Numbered from the stretch's first letter, positions 7,262 through 17,362 are shown. The stretch is DNA of 64,000 nucleotides from JANQEU01 sp965601455 (GCA_965601455.1 OZ271831.1:1736001-1800000); one strand, 5' to 3'. The notes: generated from the letters alone by a model not told the origin. Translations and numbers: made by a program.

Positions 7262-9601
7262 TTAGCGAACGTCTTCAGAACGATATCCTGTGCCGTAATT
7301 GTAGTTGTAAGTAACTTCATCACCAGCTTTCAGTTCGAATGTAGGAATACCATCGTCATCAACAAATGTGACCAGGTTGATGAACCGCTGATAACCAGTA
7401 CCTCCGCTTAGAATTTCGAAACCAGCTAGTAATTCATATTCACCCGCTGAGTTGTAGTTTCCGTTTGCCGCAACAACCGCACCTGATCCAAATGGACTAG
7501 AAACGGTAATTGTTGGAGCACTGGTGTAACCGCTGCCTAATGTATATCGAACGTCGTTTCCAAGTACAGAAGTATAAGTTGAGACACCCGTACCACCAAT
7601 AGCAGAGATTTGACCGTTTTTCTCTACAGTTATGTTAACACCGCCACCAGATGTAGGAGCCCAGAAGGCACATTCCTCTCTTCTTTCATCAATTCTGGCG
7701 ATTGGTGTGCTAACACTTCTGGATGTCTCTACAGAAGTCAATCCAGATTTTAGCGATACTGTGCTATCCGCCTGGAATACTAACGTGTGATCGAAAGTTG
7801 CAGTGCCAATCGCTGTTCGATCTATATCCATTCTTTGGAATGATTCACCTGAAACAGGCTCACCAGTTGCAACATTTGCTGAAACTGAAAAATACTCATA
7901 TCGGATGTCTTCTGGCAATATAGGATAACCTGAAGTCAGTGCAGAGTTGTCAGGAACTACACTGTAAGGAGCTTCAAATGATTCGATGGTAAATACTGTT
8001 TGAGCAGATGCTCCACCGCCAGCAAAAGCCACAGATGGATTGATATAGTTATCATTATCAACGGAAGCACCCGGTGCGAATACAAAATCTAGTTCATAAA
8101 CTCGTCCAACAGCAGAAGTCACATTTAAGCTTAACTGGTTTAATCCACCGGCTTGAGAATCAAATAACTCCAAATCAACTACCCAGGCGTCAATTTGCTC
8201 CAGGTTATTTGGATCGTATCCTTGATCAGCAGGGTTGGTATCACTATCAGCAACCGCAGCGGCTAAAGCAGCGTTAACAGAATCCTGTGTAATTGTACCA
8301 GCTGCATTCGTTCTAACAGTCAAATCAAAACTAGCGACGTTAGTATAACCAACTGTAGTATCTGTGGCATTTGCGGCAGTTGTTGTAGGATTCCAGGAGC
8401 CTGTTCGGTAACGTGCTCTAAAAGTAACATCCGAATCAGCTGTATATCCCGTTACAACATCACCAGTCTCAATAGTTAATCCGGTGATAGCATATTCCGC
8501 ACTAGCGGTAGCATAAACACCGGTACCCGAAGCATCAGAAATTGTTACCTGTGGAGAGGCGATGTACCCAGAACCTCTACTGGTAGCTTTGAACATTGCA
8601 CCATCGGCACTAACCCCGGTTGAAGACGCGTCATTGAATGTCACTGTACCAGGACCCCAGTCTCGTCCAAGTCTTGTGAAAGTCAAACCTAATCCACGTC
8701 CTTGAGCTGGAGGATCGGAGGCTTCGATATTGATTCCGGGATATTGAGTGATCGTTCCGTTGAATCCTTCACCGCCTGCAAGAGATCCAAAAGAAGTAGC
8801 TACTGTATCAATAACCACCGTACCTAGTTCTGCTCCATCTCTTGCAGAAATACCAATAACCTGATCTCTAGTAATAGTAGGGAAGAGAAGTTTATAAGTT
8901 ATGCCTCCCTGTGGTGCCGGAACGGTCACACTATACTCGCCGTTTGCATCTGTAAAGTCAGAACCAATAGCTGCATCGTTAGAGAACTGTAGTGTTTGTA
9001 GGTTGAAGTTTCCACTTACACCCTCTCTATCATCAGTGTAAAGGTTAACGCTTGCAGTAACTTCCACACTATCAGCAACCTCTGTTTCAGCTGTTGTCAC
9101 GTTAGTTTGGATAGTTACCTTACCGCTAATGGTAGCTGTTTCGGAACCAGAAGTTGGAAATACCGGAATAACGGCACTTCCTGAACTTTTTATAGGAATT
9201 ACACTTCCGTTTATGACTTCATATTCAATTGATCCAATATCGGCAGTAGCAATCATATCAATATGATCAGCAGAAGAAATGCTTATCCAGTTGCCACCAG
9301 CAATCACGCTAGAGAAAGATGCAACTCCATCGGCACCAGTAGTGACTGATTGAGCTCCGCTGCTATCCACTGCATTGGCGAGTGTTACAGTCGCTCCAGA
9401 AACAGGAGTTCCATCGTAAGTCACAACTTGAATAATAGCAGCAGCAAACTGACCACTGTTGTTTAATGATGCAATGGCTGCATCAAGCTGACTCTGCTGC
9501 AATTCGAGCAGGTCATCCTGGGTAAAGTCATCCTCACACGCAGTAAACACTACGAATCCCATGGCAAGGATGATGTAATGAAATTTCTTTAAAATATTCA
9601 T
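7262..9601 (-). CDS. Large surface lipoprotein of unknown function with Ig-like N-terminal domain
   Basis: 779 residues. A lipoprotein signal ends in FTAC with the modified cysteine at C22, followed by an acidic EDDF stretch typical of Bacteroidota surface lipoproteins. Residues near 55-120 look like a carboxypeptidase-regulatory or Ig-like fold (TYDGTPVSGATVTLANA). Two regions, about 330-390 and 690-740, share a pattern of GSGY followed by proline and VTI/ITV, suggesting repeated beta modules. No enzymatic motif was recognised. It lies 42 bp downstream of the barrel protein gene on the same strand, so the two are probably co-transcribed. Outer-membrane location is inferred. Confidence 0.75.
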   Translation of the reverse strand: MNILKKFHYIILAMGFVVFTACEDDFTQDDLLELQQSQLDAAIASLNNSGQFAAAIIQVVTYDGTPVSGATVTLANAVDSSGAQSVTTGADGVASFSSVIAGGNWISISSADHIDMIATADIGSIEYEVINGSVIPIKSSGSAVIPVFPTSGSETATISGKVTIQTNVTTAETEVADSVEVTASVNLYTDDREGVSGNFNLQTLQFSNDAAIGSDFTDANGEYSVTVPAPQGGITYKLLFPTITRDQVIGISARDGAELGTVVIDTVATSFGSLAGGEGFNGTITQYPGINIEASDPPAQGRGLGLTFTRLGRDWGPGTVTFNDASSTGVSADGAMFKATSRGSGYIASPQVTISDASGTGVYATASAEYAITGLTIETGDVVTGYTADSDVTFRARYRTGSWNPTTTAANATDTTVGYTNVASFDLTVRTNAAGTITQDSVNAALAAAVADSDTNPADQGYDPNNLEQIDAWVVDLELFDSQAGGLNQLSLNVTSAVGRVYELDFVFAPGASVDNDNYINPSVAFAGGGASAQTVFTIESFEAPYSVVPDNSALTSGYPILPEDIRYEYFSVSANVATGEPVSGESFQRMDIDRTAIGTATFDHTLVFQADSTVSLKSGLTSVETSRSVSTPIARIDERREECAFWAPTSGGGVNITVEKNGQISAIGGTGVSTYTSVLGNDVRYTLGSGYTSAPTITVSSPFGSGAVVAANGNYNSAGEYELLAGFEILSGGTGYQRFINLVTFVDDDGIPTFELKAGDEVTYNYNYGTGYRSEDVR

Positions 9602-9643
9602 GGTGTTAATATTTAGATCTTTTTTGTATTCGGTTGAAATAGT

Positions 9644-10342
9644 TTAGAATAGGGAGATTGATGCATAAAAATTGATGGATAGGGTAGAAGAGTACAGCCA
9701 TCCGTAAGTAGGTCGGAGTGGATCTGCGAAGTCATCCTGTCCTTCGTTGATGTTCATGAACGATCGGCGATATCTTAGCTCAACGCCCATTGCGCGTCCA
9801 TCGGATTGTAGAAAGTCCATTCCTACCCCGAAGTGACCACTCAACTGGAAAGCGGCGATATCATCGTCAATGTTCTCTTTATCGTTCAGGATGACAGCAT
9901 CATTCTGAGTAAAATAAAGATCTCGCTTCTCGAAGTTTCCAAGCAGAATGTCAGGGCTTGCACCTATAATCAAATAGGGTACCCCGTTATCTGCCTGCAA
10001 AGGCATAATTTTCGCAGAGATTGGTATAGATACCGCATGGTTCATAATCTGACGATTACGATACGATACCTGAGCAATCGGTGCTGCGCTCTCATAATCA
10101 TGTCTACCACCTCCCTGGAGGTCATAGAGCAACTCGCCCTGTACTGCTATAATGTCCGCCAGTCCGTAACGCACAAAAATCCCGGCATTAACACCAATGG
10201 TGGATCCGGGTGCGTCAAACTGATTGATTCCACTACCAATCTTTGCTCCGTATTCAAGCTGAGGTCGATTGACCGCGTCTTGAGCGAAACCAAACTGGCA
10301 GAAGAACACGGCCGCGAACAGGGCCAACGTGATTTTCCTCAT
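9644..10342 (-). CDS. Outer-membrane beta-barrel protein (PorT-like fold)
   Basis: 232 residues with a Sec signal peptide (MRKITLALFAAVFFCQFGFA, cleavage probably before Q21). The mature part has alternating amphipathic strands such as VQGELLYDLQGGG and GVELRYRRSFM, and ends in SISLF with a terminal phenylalanine, as expected for a BAM substrate. The size fits the small outer-membrane barrel domain families of Bacteroidota. It is the first gene of a likely two-gene unit with the lipoprotein at 7262-9601. Function unknown; adhesion, transport or structural roles are all possible. Confidence 0.75.
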   Translation of the reverse strand: MRKITLALFAAVFFCQFGFAQDAVNRPQLEYGAKIGSGINQFDAPGSTIGVNAGIFVRYGLADIIAVQGELLYDLQGGGRHDYESAAPIAQVSYRNRQIMNHAVSIPISAKIMPLQADNGVPYLIIGASPDILLGNFEKRDLYFTQNDAVILNDKENIDDDIAAFQLSGHFGVGMDFLQSDGRAMGVELRYRRSFMNINEGQDDFADPLRPTYGWLYSSTLSINFYASISLF

Positions 10343-10430
10343 AGTATGATTGTTTTGGTTTACTAATTGGGTTATTAACTCTTACGAAGTTAACAAATGT
10401 TAAACAAGGCCAAAGCATTCCAACCTTTTT

Positions 10431-10459
10431 CTTTGTGAATGACAATTTTGCTTTGTGAA
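10431..10459. repeat. Paired direct repeat upstream of the barrel gene
   Basis: CTTTGTGAA occurs at 10431-10439 and again at 10451-10459, exactly 20 bp apart, in the 169-bp spacer between the barrel gene start (10342) and the end of the next minus-strand gene. Two helical turns of spacing suits a regulator site, but no known factor is recognised. Confidence 0.35.
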
Positions 10460-10511
10460 CGTTGAGCTTTAGCCGTTTTTTATGGAGTGTTAGATCTCGC
10501 TACTGGGTATT

Positions 10512-12743
10512 CTACCAGTGGGTTTCATTGGGGGAGACCACGAGCCTCTTCCGTTCTGAGTAAGGTTTACCGGAACGCTCCCGGCCTTCAATCACAACAT
10601 CAAAGTTCCCCTCGACATCAGAGGTGTTGAACCTCAATTGATGATTACCACCCGTCGTAATTTGGAGCTCTGGGTTCCACAGTAATTGATCACGGAGATC
10701 CGGTTTTCTTGGTTCATTTGTCAGGTCCTTATTTAGTGACATATACAACTTCCTGGGGGTAATCCCTTTCACCCTAATTTTCCGAATACCTGCTGATGGA
10801 TTTAGTCCTGCCAGGTTTCCATCAAAAGTTCTCACATCTACTACTCCATCTGCGACAATAGGACCCAGGTAGTATCGCTTGTTTATGATTCCAATACTCC
10901 TGATTTTGTAGGGATTGAATTCCAGCACCCGGGAAACATCAGCGGGTACTCCATCAACAGTGATGAGAGGAGGACGCTGGTCGGGAAAGCGAAGGCGATG
11001 TGGAGCAACTATGATGCGGGGGACACCCCCGATTTTACTTACCCGCGCTCCTATTATATACTCCGTAAAATGATCTTCTACCGAAGGAAAGCGATTGTAG
11101 TCGTCAAGGGGGTAAAAATTTTGAAAGTCGTCATATTGGCTCACCCAATCCTCAAAAGGAGGTACAGAGTCGGATTGCACGAGGTAGTAGTCGTTCTCTA
11201 CCTGGTTTCGGATACTCCTTTGGACGATTTCGGCGATGGAAACCGAATCCAGTTTCACTGGTTGTGACAGGAATGTAAGGTTCGATGCCATGAACTTATC
11301 CTCTATCTGAAGCTTTAGCTCGTCATCATGACCCATCACCTGTATGTAAGCATCGTTATCGTTAAACGTGGGGATGTAATTGATTCGAAAAAAGCCATTG
11401 GTATCCAGGAGGTAGCTTTTGATCTGGAAGTATTCCCCAGGGATCGAGAAAGTCATCGCCTTGCCATCCAGTATACCTTCATTTTCTGAAGCAAGAGAAC
11501 CCGTCAGCAGTTCACCCCGATATTCGGGAAGGAATTCAATAACCTGATTTTCAGCTTTGGTCCTGTAAAGCTCCAATTCAATTCTACTTGGATCTTCATA
11601 CACGGTTGTTCCGAAATACGTCTGTTTCAGGTTCGCATCTACCTGATCGTATTCAACAGCATTTTTAACTCGTCGATAAATCTGCTCGTCGGACTTTCGG
11701 ATGGAAATGGAGTACTCACCAACAGGCAGGTTCAGGGGTAGCACTACCTCTTCTCTAGTTTTTGCTGAAACAGGCGCAACTTTCCGGACGGGAAGTTCCC
11801 TGTTGGCCCACACGTTTGTCTTTGCCAGTAATTCGCCGTCTCTATTGTAAAGCCTCACTTCCAGGATCCGATTTGGAAGATTATCGGAATTTATTCTTAT
11901 CGACTGGTTGGAATAGACGGTTTTGTTATAAAAGGTGTTTTGCTTGTCTGACAAAACGATCCGCACTTCTTCTTCTTTTCCTGGTGTTCTGAGGTTCATT
12001 TCGAAAGATCCATCCACCATCCGGGTTTCTATTACCCAACCCGTACGGACTACTTCCAGTCCAAGCTCCTGAAAATGCAGGTCTTCTTTATTTGTTTCGA
12101 GTATCACCTTGTACTCCTTATTTACCCCGGGTGGAAACTTGATGGAGCCGTGGTAGGGCTCACCCTTCTCCCAGCTGATGGTTTGGAAAACCTCATTATC
12201 GCCGGTTACGATCCTGGCACTTGCCTGTTCAGTGTCTTCCCGAAGTTTGAACGAATAGAAAACCTTTTGCTCAACTCCAGCAATCAACTCCTGTTTATCC
12301 GTTTGGAAGCTTATTGTCGGCTTTTCAATCGGATCTGGAGGAGTGTATTTCTTGAAAGGATTGACGATCAGTATGGGGTGAACGAAGTAGTCGTCGAAAT
12401 TCCGCATCCACCGGGTGTAAGCCACCAGATAGTAGTTTCCTGTATTCAATGTGGTCGGCACGAAAAAATCGCTGAAGCCCGAACCGCTGTCTAGTTTGAT
12501 CTTTTCCTGGAACACCGGATTTCCCGCCTCATCAATAATTTCAACGTAGAGGAGGCTGCTAAGTCGTGATGGTTTGCCGGATTGGGCAGAGCTCACATAG
12601 GCCTTATAATACAGACTTTCTCCACTCAGCAATGACGCCGAATTCAGATGGAGGTAAACGTTCTCCCGGATATTGACAATCTGCTGGGAAAAGACCGACC
12701 CGGTTAAGCAGGTGATGGCACACAGGAACAGCAGTCTTTTCAT
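10512..12743 (-). CDS. MG2-like/TonB-plug-like secreted protein of a DUF4249 operon
   Basis: 743 residues from the ATG at 12743, chosen because it overlaps the previous stop by one base (TGATG) and opens a clean signal peptide (MKRLLFLCAITCLTGSVFSQ). Residues about 25-130 resemble the MG2 domain of macroglobulin-like proteins (NTGNYYLVAYTRWMRN). Near residues 590-670 a plug-like segment appears (PPLITVDGVPADVSRVLEF). No barrel follows, so it is not a receptor itself. Proteins with this build often end TonB receptor/DUF4249 operons in Bacteroidota. It probably acts in the periplasm or at the cell surface with the receptor encoded two genes upstream. Substrate unknown. Confidence 0.75.
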   Translation of the reverse strand: MKRLLFLCAITCLTGSVFSQQIVNIRENVYLHLNSASLLSGESLYYKAYVSSAQSGKPSRLSSLLYVEIIDEAGNPVFQEKIKLDSGSGFSDFFVPTTLNTGNYYLVAYTRWMRNFDDYFVHPILIVNPFKKYTPPDPIEKPTISFQTDKQELIAGVEQKVFYSFKLREDTEQASARIVTGDNEVFQTISWEKGEPYHGSIKFPPGVNKEYKVILETNKEDLHFQELGLEVVRTGWVIETRMVDGSFEMNLRTPGKEEEVRIVLSDKQNTFYNKTVYSNQSIRINSDNLPNRILEVRLYNRDGELLAKTNVWANRELPVRKVAPVSAKTREEVVLPLNLPVGEYSISIRKSDEQIYRRVKNAVEYDQVDANLKQTYFGTTVYEDPSRIELELYRTKAENQVIEFLPEYRGELLTGSLASENEGILDGKAMTFSIPGEYFQIKSYLLDTNGFFRINYIPTFNDNDAYIQVMGHDDELKLQIEDKFMASNLTFLSQPVKLDSVSIAEIVQRSIRNQVENDYYLVQSDSVPPFEDWVSQYDDFQNFYPLDDYNRFPSVEDHFTEYIIGARVSKIGGVPRIIVAPHRLRFPDQRPPLITVDGVPADVSRVLEFNPYKIRSIGIINKRYYLGPIVADGVVDVRTFDGNLAGLNPSAGIRKIRVKGITPRKLYMSLNKDLTNEPRKPDLRDQLLWNPELQITTGGNHQLRFNTSDVEGNFDVVIEGRERSGKPYSERKRLVVSPNETHW

Positions 12744-13912
12744 CAGTCTATCCAATAGTCTGGCTTTTGAGAATCGGCATAGGTTGTACAGTCTGAACAA
12801 ATGGCGGGGGAAACAAAATATCCATACGGAGGTGGGTCGGGAAATAATTGCAACCTGTATATGAACCGACTGGGATTGTCTCGTAGAAATCGGGAAATCT
12901 CGGCAACGGGAACAAATTCAATTACCCTTTCCGGACAGAAAAACCGAAAGGTAGCGGGTGGATAGGAACGATTATATTTCAACCGTAAATCGTCACCTTC
13001 AGCAAAAACTCTTTTCCGTGAAACCGCACTTACCTCAAAATATCCCAGGACTATTTCGTCCGGGTCTTCAACGTTGGTTACATTTCCTAAGACAGCACCT
13101 TGCTGTTGATCGAATAGTGACCCTCCGGATTCATTGTTTCTACGTAAGGTATTGTAATAGGTGATCGCTTGATCGGTGATGGAGTACTGCTCGATCAATA
13201 AAGAATAGGTAAACCGCAATTGCTCTTTATCTACGGTTAAGAAACGAATAGGAAATTCACTCACTCGTTCTGCTTCAGCAGATGATACCAACAATGTAGA
13301 TGAAGTATCAGAATCGAAACAAACGCCTATTTGATCCTGCCGGATAATGATTTCTTCTCTGTCGAAGTCCCAATCATAAGTAGAAGGATAGGGTACTCGA
13401 ACTTCCCAGGTCTCAATCCATTTATATCGGAAATTCTTTGCGCCGTTGAGGGAATCCGCATTGAGAAAGAACTGAATTCCTCTACCATTCAATCCGGTTT
13501 GAACATCAATTTTCTCGACAAGTTCCTCATAGACCTCCCCAATTTCCGCCTGGTTGGGCATGGTGGTCCATTCTGATTCGTACTGTTTATCTCCCAGTTG
13601 AATAGAGAGTCGATAGGATTGACCGGATTCTCCCCTGAAGGTCTGATTAGATTGATAATTCCCGGCAGAAACCTCTTCAAAGGTGTAGGTGATTTCCGGA
13701 CCGAAGACCCTCACTTCCGCTCCGGTCACAGGGCTCGTTTGCTCAACATCCAAAGAGGAGGTGGAAACCAATGTAATGGTGTGATTTTTTAATTCATTGG
13801 TAATTAACCCATCCACAACCAGCAGGCTCTCAGAACGAGGTGTTTCAAAGTCAAAACTTTCAATACAACCGGATAATCCAAGGGAAAGTAGTATGTAGAC
13901 CAGTTTTTTCAT
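12743..13912 (-). CDS. DUF4249 family lipoprotein
   Basis: 389 residues from the ATG at 13912; a TTG one codon earlier is less likely, since the ATG makes a TGATG overlap with the receptor stop. The lipobox LSGC places the lipid cysteine at C16. The opening ESLLVVDGLITNELKNHTITL followed by PVTGAEVRVFG is characteristic of DUF4249, a family nearly always encoded beside TonB-dependent receptors. It probably acts as a surface partner of the receptor at 13912-16662, in the manner of SusD-like lids, although this is not proven for the family. Confidence 0.87.
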   Translation of the reverse strand: MKKLVYILLSLGLSGCIESFDFETPRSESLLVVDGLITNELKNHTITLVSTSSLDVEQTSPVTGAEVRVFGPEITYTFEEVSAGNYQSNQTFRGESGQSYRLSIQLGDKQYESEWTTMPNQAEIGEVYEELVEKIDVQTGLNGRGIQFFLNADSLNGAKNFRYKWIETWEVRVPYPSTYDWDFDREEIIIRQDQIGVCFDSDTSSTLLVSSAEAERVSEFPIRFLTVDKEQLRFTYSLLIEQYSITDQAITYYNTLRRNNESGGSLFDQQQGAVLGNVTNVEDPDEIVLGYFEVSAVSRKRVFAEGDDLRLKYNRSYPPATFRFFCPERVIEFVPVAEISRFLRDNPSRFIYRLQLFPDPPPYGYFVSPAICSDCTTYADSQKPDYWID

Positions 13913-16662
13913 CAAAACCTAAAGTTGTATCCAATTGTTGGGATCGGATTTCCAAAAATTATGAGTTGAAAAGCATTTACTTCCCCTTCCTGAAGATCAA
14001 AGAAAACCGAGTAAGGATTATCCCTGCCTAGCACGTTATAAATGGAGAAGGACCAAAAAGAGTGGGCAAGTTTTTTGATTTTGTGATTTCCTTCAACGTT
14101 TAATCCGATATCCATCCGGAAGTAATCCGGTATTCTGAATGTATTTCTGTCGGAGAAGTGAATATTTTCCGTACCTCTAAAATCATACGTAGCTACCGGG
14201 TACGTTACCGGTCTGCCGGTGGTATAGTTTGCGTTCAAAGAGAGGCTATATCTACGGGTAAGTCGATAGTTGGTTACCACATTCAGCGTGTGTGGACGAT
14301 CGTAATTGGTAGGGTAGTAGCTGCCATTGTTTATGGTTTCTTCGGGAGAATCACCATTTAATCGAATAAGTGTGCGCGACCAGGTATAATTGATCCATCC
14401 ATTAAGGTCGCCCGCTTTCTTAATGGCAAACTCCAGGCCGTACGATCTTCCGTTACCTTGTAAGACCGCCCTTTCGATGGTTGGGTTTAACAGGAACTCG
14501 GCACCCACTTTGAAGTCCAAAAGGTCCGTCAGGTCTCGATAGTATCCAACAATTGAGGTCTCCAGTTGATTGCCAAAGAAGTTTCGGAAATATCCCAGGG
14601 AGAAGTTATCGGCTTTTTGCGGCCGTATGTGCTCACTACTGAGTCTCCAGATGTCAGTTGGAGAAAGTGAGGCGGAATTAGTCAGTGTATGAATGAACTG
14701 TTGGGTCCTACTGTAACCTAGCTTTATGGAGTTGTTTCCGTCCAACACATATCGACCGGAAATCCTGACGGATGGTCCGTGGTAAGACTCAATTATTTGT
14801 CCTCGAAGGAAACGGGTAGAATCAACTAATGTTGTGCTGTTTTTTGGTTGACCAGGCTCATATTCAAACGATGTCCGGGGCCCTAGACTGGCAAAGTAGT
14901 TGTATCGGATTCCACTATAAACAGAAAATCTGTCGGTGAGCTGATATTCGTCGGAAAGAAATAAGGCCAGTTCCATACCCTGTTCCTGATCCACCGACAC
15001 GGATTCGACAAAGGATTCGTTTCCTACAGGTTCCTTGCTACCTGCCTGTATGCTATACCGGTTGAGTTCTGCACCTCCTTTGAGGGTATGATGATCACCC
15101 AGAAAGTAAGTCAGTTCCGTTCCACCTCTTACTTGCTCAAGTCCGAAGTCTTGCCTGAAAGCATTAGGCGGTGAAAGATCAAAACTGAGGTCATACTCAT
15201 AACCAGAGTAGGTCAGGTACTGGACGCTTTCCAGGTTACTACCAAACCGATGAGTCCAGTTGAGAGATAGGTTTTCGTTGATATATCTGAAATCGGAGAA
15301 TGAGAAAAGGGTATCACTGATTAACCTGAATTGATCAGAGCTTCGATAGGCTGTGGCAGTAATCAGGTTATTTTCGTTCGCCTGGTGATCCAACTGCAAT
15401 ACAAAGTCATTAAATGACACCCTGTTTTCACGGAATTGGTCATTGCGAGATTGCTGGAGAATCCAATTTGAATAAGTGGTTCTTCCACCCACCAGCAGAC
15501 TGGTTTTTTCCTTCCATATGGGAATTTCCAGGGTAAGAGCGGAGGTAATTGGACTAAGCGATCCTTTTCCATGAAATTCCTGGTTGTTTGCCTGCTTAAT
15601 TTCAATGTCAAAAACAGAAGACAGTCTTCCTCCATACTGCGCGGGTATGTCACTTCGATACAACTGCATGTTTTGGATAACATCCGAGTTGAAAACTGAG
15701 AAAAATCCAAAAAAGTGTGAGGTGTTGTAAATGGGTGATCGATTGATCATAAATAAGTTCTGGTCACTTTTCCCACCCCTAACGTTGAAGCCTGCCGCTC
15801 CTTCACCGACCTGTTGTACACCCGGCAGGGTAGTAGCTACTTTTAATATATCCTTCTCTCCGAGCAACACGGGTACTTCCTTTACAGATTCTATATTAAT
15901 CCGTTCAACACCCATTTGAACACTTTCAACATTTTGCTCAGCGTTTGCCGATATCATAACCTCCTGAAGGGCGATTACCTCTACTTCCATGGATATGTTC
16001 AACGAGCCATCACTAAACAACACAAGGTTTCTCGTGGTTGGATGCATGCCTACAAACTGGACCAGGAGCTTGTTTTTTCCATTTGGGATCCTTAATGAAT
16101 AAAATCCATTTTCATCGGTAGCAGCCGAGGTGAAGGGGTCTTCAACGTAAACAAGGGCTCCTTCTATCGGATTTCCGGAGGCACTTTCCCTCACGATCCC
16201 TGCTACTGTAGAATTCCCTCCAGCGATAAGCAAATCCTTATTTCCGATTTCTACGACACGCTTGCTATTGTTCTCCTGATCTGTCAGGTATTCTCTGGAA
16301 AAAATCAATCCCTCCTGGACAGATTGAGTTCTTGAATCCACAAAGTCATTAAGGATCCTGGGTTTGTCGATAATACGGGATTTATGGGTTACGATGATTT
16401 GGTTATCCATCTCAAAATAGTACATTCCCGTTTGATCCTCAAGGACTTTCAGTACCGACGGTAATTCAGCGTTAGATTCTCTGATGGAAACAACAATGGA
16501 GTCCACCCACTGCTCCTCATAGAAAAAAGTGCTTCCGGTTTGCGATTCAATTTCACTTATAACAATTTCAAAAGGTACATCTGATGAATTGAGATTAATC
16601 AAAGACTGACTAAGCGCCAGATGCGACAGGAAGAACACAACTAATAGAATGCTATTCCTCAT
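13912..16662 (-). CDS. TonB-dependent outer-membrane receptor with STN domain
   Basis: 916 residues. After the signal peptide (ending ALSQ), residues about 20-95 form a secretin/TonB N-terminal (STN) domain, which in other receptors contacts an anti-sigma factor. A carboxypeptidase-regulatory-like domain follows at about 150-225 (VAGIVRESASGNPIEGALVYV), then the plug at about 255-365 (FNVRGGKSDQNLFMINRSP, PAQYGGRLSSVFDI), then the 22-strand barrel to the terminal FRF. It overlaps the upstream small gene by 11 bp and the DUF4249 gene by 1 bp. An STN domain suggests transcriptional signalling, but no FecI/FecR pair is in the window. Ligand unknown. Confidence 0.92.
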   Translation of the reverse strand: MRNSILLVVFFLSHLALSQSLINLNSSDVPFEIVISEIESQTGSTFFYEEQWVDSIVVSIRESNAELPSVLKVLEDQTGMYYFEMDNQIIVTHKSRIIDKPRILNDFVDSRTQSVQEGLIFSREYLTDQENNSKRVVEIGNKDLLIAGGNSTVAGIVRESASGNPIEGALVYVEDPFTSAATDENGFYSLRIPNGKNKLLVQFVGMHPTTRNLVLFSDGSLNISMEVEVIALQEVMISANAEQNVESVQMGVERINIESVKEVPVLLGEKDILKVATTLPGVQQVGEGAAGFNVRGGKSDQNLFMINRSPIYNTSHFFGFFSVFNSDVIQNMQLYRSDIPAQYGGRLSSVFDIEIKQANNQEFHGKGSLSPITSALTLEIPIWKEKTSLLVGGRTTYSNWILQQSRNDQFRENRVSFNDFVLQLDHQANENNLITATAYRSSDQFRLISDTLFSFSDFRYINENLSLNWTHRFGSNLESVQYLTYSGYEYDLSFDLSPPNAFRQDFGLEQVRGGTELTYFLGDHHTLKGGAELNRYSIQAGSKEPVGNESFVESVSVDQEQGMELALFLSDEYQLTDRFSVYSGIRYNYFASLGPRTSFEYEPGQPKNSTTLVDSTRFLRGQIIESYHGPSVRISGRYVLDGNNSIKLGYSRTQQFIHTLTNSASLSPTDIWRLSSEHIRPQKADNFSLGYFRNFFGNQLETSIVGYYRDLTDLLDFKVGAEFLLNPTIERAVLQGNGRSYGLEFAIKKAGDLNGWINYTWSRTLIRLNGDSPEETINNGSYYPTNYDRPHTLNVVTNYRLTRRYSLSLNANYTTGRPVTYPVATYDFRGTENIHFSDRNTFRIPDYFRMDIGLNVEGNHKIKKLAHSFWSFSIYNVLGRDNPYSVFFDLQEGEVNAFQLIIFGNPIPTIGYNFRF

Positions 16663-17362
16663 TCAGAAGTTTGTCTATGTGGTCAACCATCAGCACAGCA
16701 TGTTCGTCTCTTTTGCCTGCGTTTAATAGGAGGAGGTTCTCTTTGCTAAAGGACTGAATCTCCTTTTTAAGTTCCGGGAATTGCTTTTTGAAAGAGCCCC
16801 TTCTTTTGTAAGGAAAGAACTGGTTTTCAAACACCAGGTAGTAGAAGTCAAAGACATTGTAGACGGGTCTGCCTAATTCGATTTCCAGACGTTTGCTTCT
16901 TTTACAAACCAGATCCACAGATTTACCATCGTGTAACAGTTCAAAAAAACCTTCCGGAAGGTCAACAGAAGGTTTGCCAAGGTTAATAAAAAAGTGGTTG
17001 CTAATGTTAAATGATTCCACCTGACCCTGGAATAAGCGGATGGGTTGGTTGGCGTATTCGAGGTAGGGATGCTTGATTACCAGCAGGTCCTGATCGAGAT
17101 CATACATCATAAAGACATCCTTGAAAGACTGACCTCGGTATTTCAATGACCCTTTTTGCCAGCTAAATCCTCCAAAAAATGGATTGTTCTTGAGGCCACC
17201 GTACTCGATTTCCTGGTATGTGCCGAGGATCAGGGTCGTGTTTTCAACTCCAACTTGCCCATCGTACCACTGCTCTATGTCACCATCCATATCCAAACCC
17301 TCAGGACTAATTTGAGCTGAGGCTGATAAGGACAAAAACACAAGGACTATGGCAATTCTCAT
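16652..17362 (-). CDS. Secreted protein of unknown function, first gene of TonB receptor operon
   Basis: 236 residues from the ATG at 17362, which gives a clean signal peptide (MRIAIVLVFLSLSASAQ); a TTG four codons upstream is possible but weaker. The mature protein has no recognised domain. It is rich in aromatic residues and has segments such as YNVFDFYYLVFENQFFPYK and a lysine-rich C-terminal helix. It overlaps the receptor start by 11 bp and so heads the four-gene operon. A periplasmic role linked to the receptor is inferred from position only. Confidence 0.7.
   Translation of the reverse strand: MRIAIVLVFLSLSASAQISPEGLDMDGDIEQWYDGQVGVENTTLILGTYQEIEYGGLKNNPFFGGFSWQKGSLKYRGQSFKDVFMMYDLDQDLLVIKHPYLEYANQPIRLFQGQVESFNISNHFFINLGKPSVDLPEGFFELLHDGKSVDLVCKRSKRLEIELGRPVYNVFDFYYLVFENQFFPYKRRGSFKKQFPELKKEIQSFSKENLLLLNAGKRDEHAVLMVDHIDKLLNEE

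Noticed and set aside
6741..7323. Reverse-strand frames in the repeat block
   Set aside because: They are translations of palindromic repeats (MLNSFQHL-type peptide) and have no protein-like structure.
9833..10366. 177-residue plus-strand frame over the barrel gene
   Set aside because: Antisense shadow; the minus-strand product has a signal peptide and barrel pattern.
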